Shown piece after piece: positions 1-9,110 of a DNA stretch of 64,000 nt (its first letter is position 1; each line of letters opens with the position of its first letter). A model generated the notes under the pieces. That model searched no databases. It was not told where the DNA came from and saw only the letters and a list, made by a program, of their open reading frames with translations. The translations under genes were made by a program, and so were the position numbers. Source of the DNA: Halorubrum xinjiangense (GTDB lineage Archaea; Halobacteriota; Halobacteria; Halobacteriales; Haloferacaceae); the NCBI RefSeq assembly GCF_900102375.1, contig NZ_FNBO01000001.1, positions 372,001 through 436,000 of the forward strand, in the 5' to 3' direction.

Positions 1-185
1 AGGAGGTCCGGGTCGTCCGGGTCGCCCGCCTCGGTGTACGCGACGTCCATCCCGCGCCAGCGGAAGACGCCGTCGTCGCCGTCGAGCGGGGACTCCAGTT
101 CGCCCTCGTACCGGAGACCGGTGTTGAGCGCCGCGAGCGCGCCGACGCCGAGGACGGCGCCGCCGAGGAGATTCCTGAGCTTCAT
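1..185 (-). CDS. Alpha/beta hydrolase-like protein, N-terminal fragment (cut by window edge)
   Basis: Reading on the minus strand from an ATG at 185, about 61 residues are visible before the window ends. The N-terminus (MKLRNLLGGAVLGVGALAAL) is a hydrophobic signal or anchor segment. It is followed by an acidic stretch and FRWRGMDVAYTEAG, the usual start of a haloarchaeal alpha/beta-hydrolase core just before the oxyanion-hole HG motif. The catalytic triad lies outside the window, so the enzyme class is inferred from this N-terminal pattern only. Confidence 0.55.
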   Translation of the reverse strand, partial: MKLRNLLGGAVLGVGALAALNTGLRYEGELESPLDGDDGVFRWRGMDVAYTEAGDPDDPDL

Positions 186-259
186 AGAAACCTGTTGGTT
201 CGCTGGCGACTTATACCCGTGGGACGCGGCGACGGATCCGGCGAGTGTGGGGGCGGCCG

Positions 260-1474
260 TCAGTCGTCGCGGTCGCCGTCCCCGGCCTCGTCGACGCAGT
301 CGGCGATCGGCCCGACGATCGCCTCCGCGACCGCGTACGGGTCCGTCTCGCGGTCGCGGACCCGCTCCGCGAGGCGCTCGATCCCGCCGCGGCGCTCGAT
401 CTCGGCGGTCGCGAGCGCGCCCACGTCCGCCCGCACGAGCGTCCGGATCTCCGCCGCGTACCGGCGGCGCTGGGTCGTCTCGATCTCGCCCGACTCCCGG
501 AGGTACGCCGCGTGCGCGTCGAACGCCTCGATCAGGGCCGCGACGCCCTCGCCGCTGTTCGCGACGGTCTCTAAGACATCCGGCGTCCACGACTCGTCCG
601 AATTGCCTGCGCCGTGCGCGTCGGAATCACCCGCGCCGTGGGCATCGGACTCGCCATGCTCGGAACCGCCCGCGTGATCGCCGTCGTGGTGGCCGTCGCC
701 GTGGCCCGCCGCGGAGTCGCCGCGGCCGGTCGAGGCCATCGAGGCCGCGCCGTGGTGGCCGGCGCCGCGGCCGGTCGTTCCGCCCTCGCGGCGGTGGACC
801 ATCTCCTCTAGCTCCGCGACGGTCCGCTGTGCGCCGTCCATGTCGGCCTTGTTGACCACGAAGACGTCGCCGATCTCCAAGATGCCGGCCTTCAGCGTCT
901 GCACGTCGTCGCCGGAGCCGGGCTGGACTAACACGGCGACCGTGTCGGCGGTGCGGACCACGTCGACCTCGTTCTGCCCGGCGCCGACCGTCTCTAAGAC
1001 CACCACGTCCTTCCCGAAGGCGTCGAGCGCCTTCACGGCGTCCGCGGTCGCGGTCGAGAGGCCCCCGAGCTGTCCGCGCGCGCTCATCGAGCGGAAGAAC
1101 ACGTCCATGTCGCCGACGTTCGACCCCATCCGGATCCGGTCGCCGAGGACGGCGCCGCCGGTGTACGGCGAGGAGGGGTCAACCGCGATCACGCCGACCG
1201 TGTCGCCGCGGTCGCGGTAGGCGGCGGCGAGCTTGTCGACGAGCGTCGACTTCCCGGCGCCCGGCGAGCCCGTGATCCCGATCACGTCCGCGCCGCCGGT
1301 GTGCTCGTGGAGCGCGGAGACGATCGCGCGGTACCCCGGCGTCCGGTTCTCGATCTTGGTGATGACGCGGGCGAGCGCGCGGTGGCTCCCCGAGAGGAGG
1401 TCCTCGACGAGCGCCGCGTCGTCGTCGGAGAGCGTCGGCGCGTCCGCGAACGCCGGTTCGTCCGGCCCGGCCAT
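260..1474 (-). CDS. meaB: Methylmalonyl-CoA mutase-associated GTPase MeaB/ArgK-like
   Basis: This 404-residue G3E-family GTPase chaperones B12-dependent methylmalonyl-CoA mutase (protection, cofactor loading). The Walker A motif GSPGAGKST is at residues 69-77, DPSSPYTGGA at 100-108, ETVGAGQNEVDVV at 161-173 and the base-recognition motif NKAD at 208-211. Between the GTPase core and the C-terminal helical part lies a low-complexity insert rich in His, Gly, Ser and Asp (about residues 231-295) that typical MeaB proteins lack. The ATG directly abuts the stop codon of the mutase B12-binding subunit gene, so the two are surely co-transcribed. Family assignment is firm; the role of the insert is unknown. 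Confidence 0.93.
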   Translation of the reverse strand: MAGPDEPAFADAPTLSDDDAALVEDLLSGSHRALARVITKIENRTPGYRAIVSALHEHTGGADVIGITGSPGAGKSTLVDKLAAAYRDRGDTVGVIAVDPSSPYTGGAVLGDRIRMGSNVGDMDVFFRSMSARGQLGGLSTATADAVKALDAFGKDVVVLETVGAGQNEVDVVRTADTVAVLVQPGSGDDVQTLKAGILEIGDVFVVNKADMDGAQRTVAELEEMVHRREGGTTGRGAGHHGAASMASTGRGDSAAGHGDGHHDGDHAGGSEHGESDAHGAGDSDAHGAGNSDESWTPDVLETVANSGEGVAALIEAFDAHAAYLRESGEIETTQRRRYAAEIRTLVRADVGALATAEIERRGGIERLAERVRDRETDPYAVAEAIVGPIADCVDEAGDGDRDD

Positions 1475-1894
1475 CTACGCGCGCTCCGGGACGTTGTTCC
1501 GGATGAACTCGATCGTCTCCTCCATCGGCGTCCCGGGGCCGAACACCTCGGCGACGCCCTGCTCTTTCAGGTCGGCCTCGTCCTCGTCCGGAATGATCCC
1601 CCCGACGAGGACGAGGGTGTCGTCGAACGCGTCGTACTCTTTCAGCCCCTCGATCACCTTCGGGATCAGCGTGTTGTGCGCGCCCGAGAGGATCGAGATG
1701 CCGAGCACGTCGACGTCCTCTTGCACCGCCGCCTGGACGATGTCCTCCGGCGCGCGGTGGAGCCCGGAGTAGACGACCTCGAAGCCGGCGTCGCGGAACG
1801 CCCGCGCGATCACGTGTGCGCCCCGGTCGTGGCCGTCGAGCCCGACCTTCGCGACCAGACACCGGACGGCCCGCTCCTGCTGTTCGGCGCTCAT
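1475..1894 (-). CDS. Methylmalonyl-CoA mutase small subunit, cobalamin-binding domain
   Basis: This is a 139-residue stand-alone B12-binding domain. It carries the DxHxxG signature (D20, H22, G25 in LDGHDRG), with His22 the expected lower axial cobalt ligand. The later SxL region (SILSGAH) and GG loop (VLVGGIIPDEDE) complete the fold. In archaea the catalytic and B12-binding parts of the mutase are separate proteins that join to convert (R)-methylmalonyl-CoA to succinyl-CoA. The catalytic subunit is not in this window. Upstream in an operon with meaB, with zero intergenic bases. The ATG at 1894 gives the standard length. Confidence 0.93.
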   Translation of the reverse strand: MSAEQQERAVRCLVAKVGLDGHDRGAHVIARAFRDAGFEVVYSGLHRAPEDIVQAAVQEDVDVLGISILSGAHNTLIPKVIEGLKEYDAFDDTLVLVGGIIPDEDEADLKEQGVAEVFGPGTPMEETIEFIRNNVPERA

Positions 1895-2020
1895 ACCCCA
1901 CGATGGGTCGCGTGCCCGCTTGATTCTAACGGACGATAGGGAAGGTTCGGTGAAAGCGGCGTCGCCCGAGACGGGGCCGCGACCGACGCGTTGAACGCGC
2001 GGGCGACCGTAGGCCGGCCA

Positions 2021-2956
2021 ATGACCGACACCGACGACGACTCCGCGGTCGGCTCTGCGGGCGACTCCGCGGACGCCCGCGCGGACCGACTTCCGGCCGA
2101 GACGCGGATCGGCCGCGTCGCGCTCCGGGTCGCCGACCTCGACGAGACGACCGCGTTCTACCGGGATGTGGTCGGCCTCGCCGTCCTCGACCGCGACAAC
2201 GAACGCGCCGTTCTCGGGGCCGGAGCGACCCCGCTTCTGGTCCTACAGCGCGACGCCGACCGCCCCGCCCGGAGCCGGACCGACGCCGGCCTCTTCCACA
2301 CCGCGTTCCGGGTCCCCTCGCGGGCCGCGCTCGGCGAGGCGCTGGCGCGCGTGCGGAAGCGGTGGCGGCTCGACGGCGCCTCCGACCACCTCGTCAGCGA
2401 GGCGCTGTACCTCGACGACCCCGAGGGGAACGGCGTGGAGATATACCGCGACCGCCCCCGTGAGGAGTGGCCCGTCGACGGCGACGGAGCCGTACGAATG
2501 GCGACCGACCCGCTCGACGTCGAGGGCGTCGCCGCGGCGGCGTCGGCCGTGGGTGGCGCTGATTCCGCCGCCCTCGTCGACCGCGCTCCCGCCGGTACCG
2601 ACGTCGGCCACATGCACCTCGAAGCCACCTCGCTGGCGGCGTTCGAGGCGGTGTACGTCGACGGCCTCGGCTTCGAGGTCGGCATGGCAGGGCCGGACGT
2701 CCGGTTCGTCGCCGCCGGCGGCTACCACCACCACCTCGGCGCGAACACGTGGCGGGGCCGGACGACCCCCGCCGCGAGACGCGGCCTCGCGTGGTTCGAG
2801 GTGGTCGTGCCCGACGCGGCCGCGCTGGACGCGATTCGGGCTCGACTCGACGCGGTCGCGGCCGGGCACGACGCCGAGTTCGCGGTCGAAGAGCGCGAGG
2901 AGGGGATCGCCGTCACCGACGCCGACGCGATCGAGGTCCGCGTTCGGACGGAGTAG
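2021..2956 (+). CDS. VOC-family (glyoxalase/extradiol dioxygenase-like) two-domain protein
   Basis: The protein has about 311 residues from the ATG at 2021; an in-frame TTG at 1991 would add ten less convincing residues. Two vicinal-oxygen-chelate modules are visible. The first starts at IGRVALRVADLDETTAFYRD and ends at GVEIYRD, which supplies a metal-ligand Glu. The second holds HMHLEATSLAAFEAVYVDGL, GYHHHLGANTW and a C-terminal IEVRV. This arrangement matches CatE-like catechol 2,3-dioxygenase relatives common in haloarchaea. The length rules out the short methylmalonyl-CoA epimerase, despite the neighbouring mutase genes. Substrate unknown. Confidence 0.85.
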   Translation: MTDTDDDSAVGSAGDSADARADRLPAETRIGRVALRVADLDETTAFYRDVVGLAVLDRDNERAVLGAGATPLLVLQRDADRPARSRTDAGLFHTAFRVPSRAALGEALARVRKRWRLDGASDHLVSEALYLDDPEGNGVEIYRDRPREEWPVDGDGAVRMATDPLDVEGVAAAASAVGGADSAALVDRAPAGTDVGHMHLEATSLAAFEAVYVDGLGFEVGMAGPDVRFVAAGGYHHHLGANTWRGRTTPAARRGLAWFEVVVPDAAALDAIRARLDAVAAGHDAEFAVEEREEGIAVTDADAIEVRVRTE

Positions 2957-3003
2957 CCGAGCACTCCGGACGCGATCGTGGCCCGGGCCGCCTCACGGGC
3001 CGA

Positions 3004-4056
3004 TCATCCGACGATCGTCCGGAGCGTCGACTCGGTCAAGAACGCGGTGATCCCGAGCGCCTCGGTCGTCATCCAGCCGAGGAAGGCGACGTACATCGCG
3101 AGGAAGACGTACCCCTCCTCGGTGGTGATCTCGAAGTCCGTCGCGGCCATCACCACCACGACGAGGGTGGTGTAAAACAGGAACAACAGGAGCGGCACGG
3201 AGGTGAGGAAGCCGATCGAGACGCCGCCGGCGAGGATGACGCCGATCGGCAGCGCCGCGACGAGGTTGAACGTGTTCGTCCCGAAGACGTTCGCGACCGC
3301 CGCGCGCTTGTCGCCGGCCTTGCCCATCTTCACGCCGACGAGCAGGTCGGGGAACGAGCTCAGCACCGACAGCACGGTCACGGAGACGAGGAACGACGGC
3401 GCGCCGAGCGCCTCGGAGAGCTGTACGGTCATGGTGACCATCGACTCGACGCCGACGAGCACGACGACCAGCCCGCCCGCGAACAGCCCGGCCTGCTTCG
3501 GGACGTTCGTCGATTCCGTCCGCTTCATGTCCGACGCGCCGCTCTTGCCGCCGGCGAGGAGGATGACGTACACGCCGTACAACACCAGCAGGCCGACGCC
3601 CATCTGGGGGGTGATCCGCGCGAGCTCCCGCCCGTCGGTCCCGAGGACGCCGAGCGCGATCACGCCGAAGAGGGCGAGGACGGCGACCATGTAGAAGATG
3701 GCGTCGCGGTAGACGATCCCCTGCGTCGTCGTCGTGTCGCCGCTCGTGATGGAGACGGCGGCCGGGATGACCAAGATGTTGAACACCGCCGTCCCGATGA
3801 GCGCGCCGGCGCCGACGCCGAAGTCGCCGAGGAAGACCACCGAGATGACGATGATCGCGAGTTCGGGGAACGACGTGGCGGCCGCAACGATGAGCCCCCC
3901 CTGGATCGCCTGCGAGACGCCGAAGTGGTCGCTGATCTTCGAGGTCGTCGACTCGATGACGTTCGCTCCCCTCCAGGTCAACAGGAACCCGATCGCGCCC
4001 AACACGATCCAGACGACGAGCGACTGGTCTCCGATGAGCTCCTGCAGTACAGTCAC
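3004..4056 (-). CDS. Calcium/sodium antiporter (CaCA family, YrbG-like)
   Basis: This 350-residue integral membrane protein has about ten hydrophobic segments. It has the inverted alpha-repeat signature of cation/Ca2+ exchangers: AAATSFPELAI with GTAVFNIL in the first half and LSSFPDLLVGVK with NVFGTNTFNL in the second. The conserved acidic residues in the repeats (E in SFPEL, D in SFPDL) are the expected Ca2+ ligands. A soluble loop (around SGASDMKRTEST) separates the halves. The start is GTG at 4056. It exchanges Ca2+ for Na+ or H+ across the cell membrane, which suits a high-salt organism. The gene stands alone. Confidence 0.93.
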   Translation of the reverse strand: MTVLQELIGDQSLVVWIVLGAIGFLLTWRGANVIESTTSKISDHFGVSQAIQGGLIVAAATSFPELAIIVISVVFLGDFGVGAGALIGTAVFNILVIPAAVSITSGDTTTTQGIVYRDAIFYMVAVLALFGVIALGVLGTDGRELARITPQMGVGLLVLYGVYVILLAGGKSGASDMKRTESTNVPKQAGLFAGGLVVVLVGVESMVTMTVQLSEALGAPSFLVSVTVLSVLSSFPDLLVGVKMGKAGDKRAAVANVFGTNTFNLVAALPIGVILAGGVSIGFLTSVPLLLFLFYTTLVVVVMAATDFEITTEEGYVFLAMYVAFLGWMTTEALGITAFLTESTLRTIVG

Positions 4057-4189
4057 GTCTGGTCACTCGGCCCGGAGTCGATTATGGGTTCCGGAGACAC
4101 GGCGGGGAAAGCCGGTCAGTCCCGATCGGGTCGCGTCCGGCAGGTCGGAAGGGAACACAAAAGAGAGACCTGTCGACGGCGCGAGCGTC

Positions 4190-4651
4190 CTACTCGTCGT
4201 CGCGCTTGCCGAACCGCTCGTCGAAGACGGCGACCACGCGGCGCTCGACCTCGTCGCGGATCTCGCGGACCGCCTCGATCGGTCGCTCGCCCGGGTCTTC
4301 GAGGGCCCAGTCGTCGGTGTCGACCTCGTCGAGTTCGAGCGTCGAACACCCCATCGTCGCGACGAAGTCCGACTCGGCGAGCGACTCGTCGGCGATCGCT
4401 CGCGGCGTCCGGCCGTTCACGTCGAGGTCGACTTCCGCGAGCGCCTCGACGACGACGTCGTGAACGCTGTCGGCGGGCGCGGTGCCGCCGGTCCGGATCT
4501 CGACGCGGTCGCCGAGCCCGCGCCGGTCGCGCTCGCGCTCCGCGAACGCCGTCGCCATCTGGCTGCGCCCGGCGTTGCGGACGCACATGAACGTGAGGAT
4601 AGTCGTCTCGTCGGTCGCCTCGTCGTCGGTCGTGTCGGTGGGTGTCGTCAT
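4190..4651 (-). CDS. Low-molecular-weight protein-tyrosine phosphatase / arsenate reductase-like
   Basis: This 153-residue protein has the LMW-PTP P-loop near its N-terminus in the form MCVRNAGRSQMA (C-V-R-N-A-G-R-S), that is CX5R(S), with Cys as nucleophile. Later segments TMGCSTLELDEVDTDDWALEDPG supply the D-P acid region seen in ArsC and LMW-PTP proteins. It is the last gene of the minus-strand pst-phoU cluster, 104 bp after phoU. Arsenate is a phosphate analogue taken up by Pst, so an arsenate-reductase or phosphatase role linked to phosphate import is a reasonable inference. The ATG at 4651 lies in the first unit of a 23-bp tandem repeat. Confidence 0.85.
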   Translation of the reverse strand: MTTPTDTTDDEATDETTILTFMCVRNAGRSQMATAFAERERDRRGLGDRVEIRTGGTAPADSVHDVVVEALAEVDLDVNGRTPRAIADESLAESDFVATMGCSTLELDEVDTDDWALEDPGERPIEAVREIRDEVERRVVAVFDERFGKRDDE

Positions 4652-4717
4652 CGTGGATCGGTGGGTGCCGGCATCGTGGATCGGTGGGTGCCGGCATCGT
4701 GGATCGGTGTGTGTCGG
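4649..4717. repeat. Three tandem copies of a 23-bp unit at the start of the LMW-PTP gene
   Basis: Units 4649-4671 and 4672-4694 are identical and 4695-4717 differs at two bases. Each unit contains CAT (ATG on the minus strand). Because 23 is not a multiple of three, the three ATGs lie in different frames, and only the one at 4651 opens the LMW-PTP frame. The array fills most of the space between phoU and this gene. Confidence 0.9.
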
Positions 4718-4755
4718 TGCCGCGGGCGCGGACCGCCCGCCGCAAACCGCCCGCC

Positions 4756-5457
4756 TCAGTAGATCAGCTCGTCGTCGTTCTCGATCATGTACAGCGTCCG
4801 CGCCGCGACGTTGACCGCGTGGTCCGCGATCCGTTCGAGGTCGCGCACCGCGAGCAGCGCCTGCGACACCTCGTCGAGCGAGGTCTCGAGCGCCTCGCCG
4901 TCGGTCGGTGCCGGCCCGTCGCGCGCGGCGTTGCGGGCGCGGTCGGCCTCCAGCAGCTCGCGGACGACAGCCTCGCTCGCCCGCCGACAGCGCTCGTCGA
5001 ACTCGTCGTCGCGGGCCGCGATCTCGCGGCAGGCGTCCGGGTCGCGCGCCGCGTAGGCGTCGACCGCGTCCGCGACCATCTCGCGGGCGCCCACCCCGAG
5101 GTCGCGCACGTCGACGGCGTCGTGGACGCCGCCCTCGGGGCCCCCGTACGCCGCGACGTTCGTCGCGAGGTCGGCGACGCGTTCGAGGTCGGTGATGATC
5201 TTGAAGGAGGCGGCGACGAGCCGCAGGTCGCCGGCCACCGGCTGTTGGAGCGCCAAAAGCTCCGTACACTCGTCCTCCAAGGCGAGGTACGTCTCGTTAA
5301 CCTCGTGGTCGGTCTCGATCACCGACCGGGCGAGCTCCTCGTCGCCGGTCACCGCGGCCTCGACGGCGTCGTCGAGCCGGTCGCAGACGGTCTCGCCCAT
5401 CGCGACCACGTCCTCGCGGAGCTCGTCGAGCCGCTCTTGGTAGTTCTCGCGGGGCAT
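4756..5457 (-). CDS. phoU: PhoU-family phosphate signalling protein
   Basis: This 233-residue all-helical protein has two PhoU repeats. The first holds the E/DxxxD pattern around TDLERVADLATNVA (about residues 88-101), the second around RDLERIADHAVNVA near the C-terminus. PhoU proteins bind metal clusters and modulate Pst transporter activity and phosphate signalling at the membrane. The ATG at 5457 shares one base with the pstB stop (TAATG), so translation is probably coupled. Fifth gene of the pst operon. Confidence 0.95.
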   Translation of the reverse strand: MPRENYQERLDELREDVVAMGETVCDRLDDAVEAAVTGDEELARSVIETDHEVNETYLALEDECTELLALQQPVAGDLRLVAASFKIITDLERVADLATNVAAYGGPEGGVHDAVDVRDLGVGAREMVADAVDAYAARDPDACREIAARDDEFDERCRRASEAVVRELLEADRARNAARDGPAPTDGEALETSLDEVSQALLAVRDLERIADHAVNVAARTLYMIENDDELIY

Positions 5458-6299
5458 TATCCGAACTTCCCCGTGATGTAGTCCTCGACGCGCTGTTCTT
5501 CCGGATCCTCGAAGATCTTCGTGGTGTCGTCGTACTCGACGAGCCGGCCGCCGGTGAGGAACACCGCGGTCCGGTCGGAGATCCGGGCCGCCTGCTGCAT
5601 GTTGTGCGTGACGATGATGACGGTGTACTCCTCCGCGAGGTCGTCGATGAGGTCCTCGATCTTCGAGGCCGCCACGGGGTCTAACGCCGAGGTCGGCTCG
5701 TCCATCAGGATGACCTCCGGGTCGGGCGCGATGGCGCGGGCGATACAGAGCCGCTGTTGCTGGCCGCCGGAGAGGTCGAGCCCGGAGGAGTCGAGCTGGT
5801 CTTTCACCTCGTCCCACAGCGCGGCGCTCTTCAGCGACTCCTCGACGCGGGCGTCGACGTCGCCGTCGAACCCCTGGATCTTCAGCCCGTACGCGACGTT
5901 GTCGCGGATCGACTTCGGGAACGGGTTCGGCTTCTGGAACACCATCCCGATCTTCCGGCGGAGGGCGACGGGGTCGACGTCGGCGTCGTACACGTTCTTC
6001 CCGCCGAACTCCACGTCGCCCTCGACGCGGCACACCTCGATCATGTCGTTCATCCGGTTGATACACCGGAGGAACGTCGACTTCCCGCAGCCCGAGGGGC
6101 CGATGAGCGCGGTCACGCGCTTTTCGGGGATCTCGATCGACACGTCGTCGATCGCCTGTTCGTCGCCGTAGTAGACGTTCAGGTCGCGCGCGGCGACCGC
6201 GGTCCGATGCGAGGGGGCGGTCCGGTCGTTCGATTCGGTCTCTACGTCCGTCGTGATGAGCGAGTCGCTCGGTTCCGTCTTGGTTTCGGTGTTACTCAT
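5457..6299 (-). CDS. pstB: Phosphate ABC transporter ATP-binding protein PstB
   Basis: This 280-residue ABC ATPase energises high-affinity phosphate import. From the ATG at 6299, Walker [10 protein letters not shown] is at residues 67-75, the signature LSGGQQQR at 176-183 and Walker [11 protein letters not shown] at 198-207, followed by the H-loop [17 protein letters not shown] and [11 protein letters not shown] are typical of PstB. About 35 N-terminal residues are an acidic haloarchaeal extension. An in-frame GTG at 6308 overlaps the pstA stop and is less likely. Two bases separate it from pstA. Confidence 0.96.
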   Translation of the reverse strand: MSNTETKTEPSDSLITTDVETESNDRTAPSHRTAVAARDLNVYYGDEQAIDDVSIEIPEKRVTALIGPSGCGKSTFLRCINRMNDMIEVCRVEGDVEFGGKNVYDADVDPVALRRKIGMVFQKPNPFPKSIRDNVAYGLKIQGFDGDVDARVEESLKSAALWDEVKDQLDSSGLDLSGGQQQRLCIARAIAPDPEVILMDEPTSALDPVAASKIEDLIDDLAEEYTVIIVTHNMQQAARISDRTAVFLTGGRLVEYDDTTKIFEDPEEQRVEDYITGKFG

Positions 6300-6300
6300 A

Positions 6301-8079
6301 TCAGTCACCCCGCTCCGCGCGGTTCCGCAGCAGTATCGCCGTCCCGTTCATACCGACGAGGATGATCAACAGCGTAATAACGCCTGCGGCGACGACCCCG
6401 TAGCGGAACTCCGCCTGCGGGAAGTTCGCCCACGCGTAGATCTGCATCGGCATCGCGCTGAACTTGCTGAACAGGCTGCTCGGCGGGCTGAACACCGTCG
6501 TCGCCGCGCCGACCATAATGAGCGGCGCGGTCTCGCCGATCGCCCGGCCGAGCGCGAGGATCGTCCCGGTGAGAATTCCGGGGAACGCCTCCGGGAGGAC
6601 GACGTTCTTCGTCGTCTGCCAGCGGGTCGCGCCCATCGCGTCCGACCCTCGGCGCAGGTCGTCCGGCACCGACCGGATCGCCTCCTGTGCGGAGATGATC
6701 GTGATCGGGAGGATGAGCAGCGACAGCGTCAGCGACACGGTCACCGCGGTCCCGAACCCGAACCCGAGGAGGTTCGCGAACAGTCCCAGTCCGAGCAGTC
6801 CGTACACGACGGACGGGACCGCCGCCAGGTTCGCGATGTTGATCTGAAGCAGCCGCGTCAGCGCGCCGACGATGCCGGTGTCCGCGGTGTACTCCTCGAG
6901 GAACACCGACGTCGCGACCCCGAGGACGAACGACAGCACGGCGACCATCGCGATGATGATCACCGAGCCGACGATCGCCGGATAGAGTCCCGCCTCGGTG
7001 GCGTTTCTGGACGGCGCCTCCGTGAGGAACGTCTCGCTGACCCACGGGCTCGGCGTCGGGATCCCGAACGTTTCGACGACGGCGGCGCCGGCAAGCGCGC
7101 CGGCGATGAGAAGCACCGGGAGGGTGAGCCCAATGACGCCCTCGCCGACGTCGAACACCCGGTCGAGATACACGGCGACCGGGACGCCCGCAACGGCGAT
7201 GACCAGCAGCGCGTTCGGGCCGCCGACACCGAGTCCGATTGCGCGTCCGAAGAGCCCGACGACGGCCGCAAGTCCGAGCGGAACGCCGCCCGCGAGGACC
7301 GCTTTGGGCCGACTCGATCGCGCGTCGACGACGAGGGCTCCCGCGGCCGCGATCGGGATCGCCAGCGTCCAGAGGTAGATGAACACCGTGGTCGGATACG
7401 TGTCGATAATGGGGCGTAGGAACACCGCGAGCAGCGTGCCGAGAATGGCAGTCGGAAGCGCGGCCGTCAGAGCGGACGAGACGTCCCGAGTGTGCCCGTA
7501 TCCGTAGACGAGAGCGGCCGGAACGACCCCGAGCGTGTACACGAGGAACCACAGCCGCTCGTCGAACACTAAGAAGAGGACGCTGAACGCCATCCCGATA
7601 GCGGCTCCACCGATCAGCCGTCCGATGAGCCCGAACCCGACCGATCCGGGACGACCGCGCGCGCCCATGTAGACGAGGTATCCAGTGAGCGGGACGACGA
7701 CGACGAAGAGGTACGTGAGCTGCCAGTTGAGCCGCGGAATCTGGCCGACGAACGTCTCGATCGCGGTGAAAACCGCGGCGACCGCGACGAGTCCGCCGCC
7801 GCCGACGGCGACCGCGCGGCGCGTCAACGTCGGGTCGCGGGCGCTGTATAGGCAGAATCCGAGGAACGGCACGACGAGCGTGAGGAAGTAGGTCAACAGC
7901 CATAGCGGGTTCGCCCCCGCGAGGTCGAACGCGTCGATCGTGACGTAGATGAGCAGCACAGCGAGCGCGAAGATCCCGAGCACGCTCGCCCCGAGCGAGA
8001 GGTATTCGAAGGCGATCCCCCGGACGCGGCTCACCTCGCCGAACCCCTCGACGCGACTGGCGTCGGTGTCGGTCGCCAT
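6301..8079 (-). CDS. pstA: Phosphate ABC transporter permease PstA with long N-terminal membrane extension
   Basis: This 592-residue protein is about twice the usual PstA length. The C-terminal part, from about residue 340, is a standard permease domain with the EAA loop ([20 protein letters not shown], then [14 protein letters not shown]) that docks on PstB. The first half consists of about nine hydrophobic segments (for example [20 protein letters not shown] and [20 protein letters not shown]) with no transporter motif I recognise. ATG at 8079 overlaps the pstC stop by one base (TGATG). Function of the extension is unknown; it could be an assembly or sensing module. Confidence 0.93.
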   Translation of the reverse strand: MATDTDASRVEGFGEVSRVRGIAFEYLSLGASVLGIFALAVLLIYVTIDAFDLAGANPLWLLTYFLTLVVPFLGFCLYSARDPTLTRRAVAVGGGGLVAVAAVFTAIETFVGQIPRLNWQLTYLFVVVVPLTGYLVYMGARGRPGSVGFGLIGRLIGGAAIGMAFSVLFLVFDERLWFLVYTLGVVPAALVYGYGHTRDVSSALTAALPTAILGTLLAVFLRPIIDTYPTTVFIYLWTLAIPIAAAGALVVDARSSRPKAVLAGGVPLGLAAVVGLFGRAIGLGVGGPNALLVIAVAGVPVAVYLDRVFDVGEGVIGLTLPVLLIAGALAGAAVVETFGIPTPSPWVSETFLTEAPSRNATEAGLYPAIVGSVIIIAMVAVLSFVLGVATSVFLEEYTADTGIVGALTRLLQINIANLAAVPSVVYGLLGLGLFANLLGFGFGTAVTVSLTLSLLILPITIISAQEAIRSVPDDLRRGSDAMGATRWQTTKNVVLPEAFPGILTGTILALGRAIGETAPLIMVGAATTVFSPPSSLFSKFSAMPMQIYAWANFPQAEFRYGVVAAGVITLLIILVGMNGTAILLRNRAERGD

Positions 8080-9053
8080 CAGTACTCCTCCCGGTAGCGT
8101 TCCGCGATAATGTCACTGAGAACGTTCATTACGAGGGTCACCACGAACAGCGTGAGTCCGAGCGCGAACATCGCGTCGTACGGGATCGTCCCGCCAGTCA
8201 GGTCCCCGCCGGCGATCTGTACCATCGCGACGGTGATCGTCATTCCGGAGTCGAGAAGCGTGTCGGCGGGGTTGATGTACGGGACCCCGAGGAGCCCCTC
8301 CCGGACCGCGGGCATCTGCGCCTGCGCGCCCATCGCGACAACGACGATCATCGTCTCGCCAATTGCGCGCGAGACGGCGAGGATATACGATGAGGCGATC
8401 CCGGAGATAGAGGCCGGAACCACAATACCGGTCGACACCTCGAACTTCGTCGCGCCGAGCCCGTAGCCGGCCTGCCGTAAGTCGTCCGGCACGGCGCTCA
8501 TCGCGTCCTCGGAGATCGACGACACCATCGGAATCGTCATGATCCCGACCATCAGCGACGCCGACAGGGCGTTGAACGTGCTCATCTCCGGGAACATCGT
8601 CGCCTTCAGTGCCGGGGTGACGTACACCAGCGCGAAGTACCCGTACACGACCGTCGGGATGCCGGCGAGGATTTCCAAGAGCGGTTTCAGTATCGAGCGC
8701 GCGTTCGACGTCGCGTACTCGCTGAGGTATATCGCGGTCAGCGTTCCGACCGGCAGCGCGACGAACGCGGCCGTGATCGTTACGGTGAGCGTCCCGATCA
8801 CTAACGCGACGATGCCGAACGTCTGCCCGCCCCCGCGCGGGTTCGGGCTCCAACTGGTGCTGGTCAGGAACTCGCGGATCGGTACCTCGGCGAAAAACAT
8901 CACCGCGTCCGACAGCAGGGTCGCGATGATTGCGACCGTCGTGAGCAGCGTGATCACCGCGCACGCGGCGAAGAACCCGCCGTAAGTTCCCTCCTTCAGT
9001 CGTGTGAGCCCGCTCCGTCGCTGTAGATCCGGACTCTCGGTGCTATCTGTCAC
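8079..9053 (-). CDS. pstC: Phosphate ABC transporter permease PstC
   Basis: This 324-residue permease forms the phosphate channel with PstA. After a short cytoplasmic N-terminus it has about six membrane segments, the motif PTVVYGYFALVYVTPAL and the EAA loop (QAGYGLGATKFEVSTGIVVP, then SRAIGETMIVVVAMG). The start is GTG at 9053, giving MTDSTESPDL; no ATG in the first 90 codons would preserve the first membrane helix. It lies 57 bp after pstS and overlaps pstA by one base. Confidence 0.95.
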   Translation of the reverse strand: MTDSTESPDLQRRSGLTRLKEGTYGGFFAACAVITLLTTVAIIATLLSDAVMFFAEVPIREFLTSTSWSPNPRGGGQTFGIVALVIGTLTVTITAAFVALPVGTLTAIYLSEYATSNARSILKPLLEILAGIPTVVYGYFALVYVTPALKATMFPEMSTFNALSASLMVGIMTIPMVSSISEDAMSAVPDDLRQAGYGLGATKFEVSTGIVVPASISGIASSYILAVSRAIGETMIVVVAMGAQAQMPAVREGLLGVPYINPADTLLDSGMTITVAMVQIAGGDLTGGTIPYDAMFALGLTLFVVTLVMNVLSDIIAERYREEY

Positions 9054-9110
9054 GGACGGTCGGGTATCGCACGCTGTCGTAAATCAATACACCGGTTCAT
9101 GACGCGGGTC

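Noticed and set aside
1991-2020. TTG start ten codons upstream for the VOC gene
   Set aside because: The ATG at 2021 gives a natural acidic N-terminus; the extra codons look like intergenic DNA.
4649-4717. Three 23-bp repeats considered as a CRISPR fragment
   Set aside because: The copies are directly adjacent with no spacers, and no cas genes are present.
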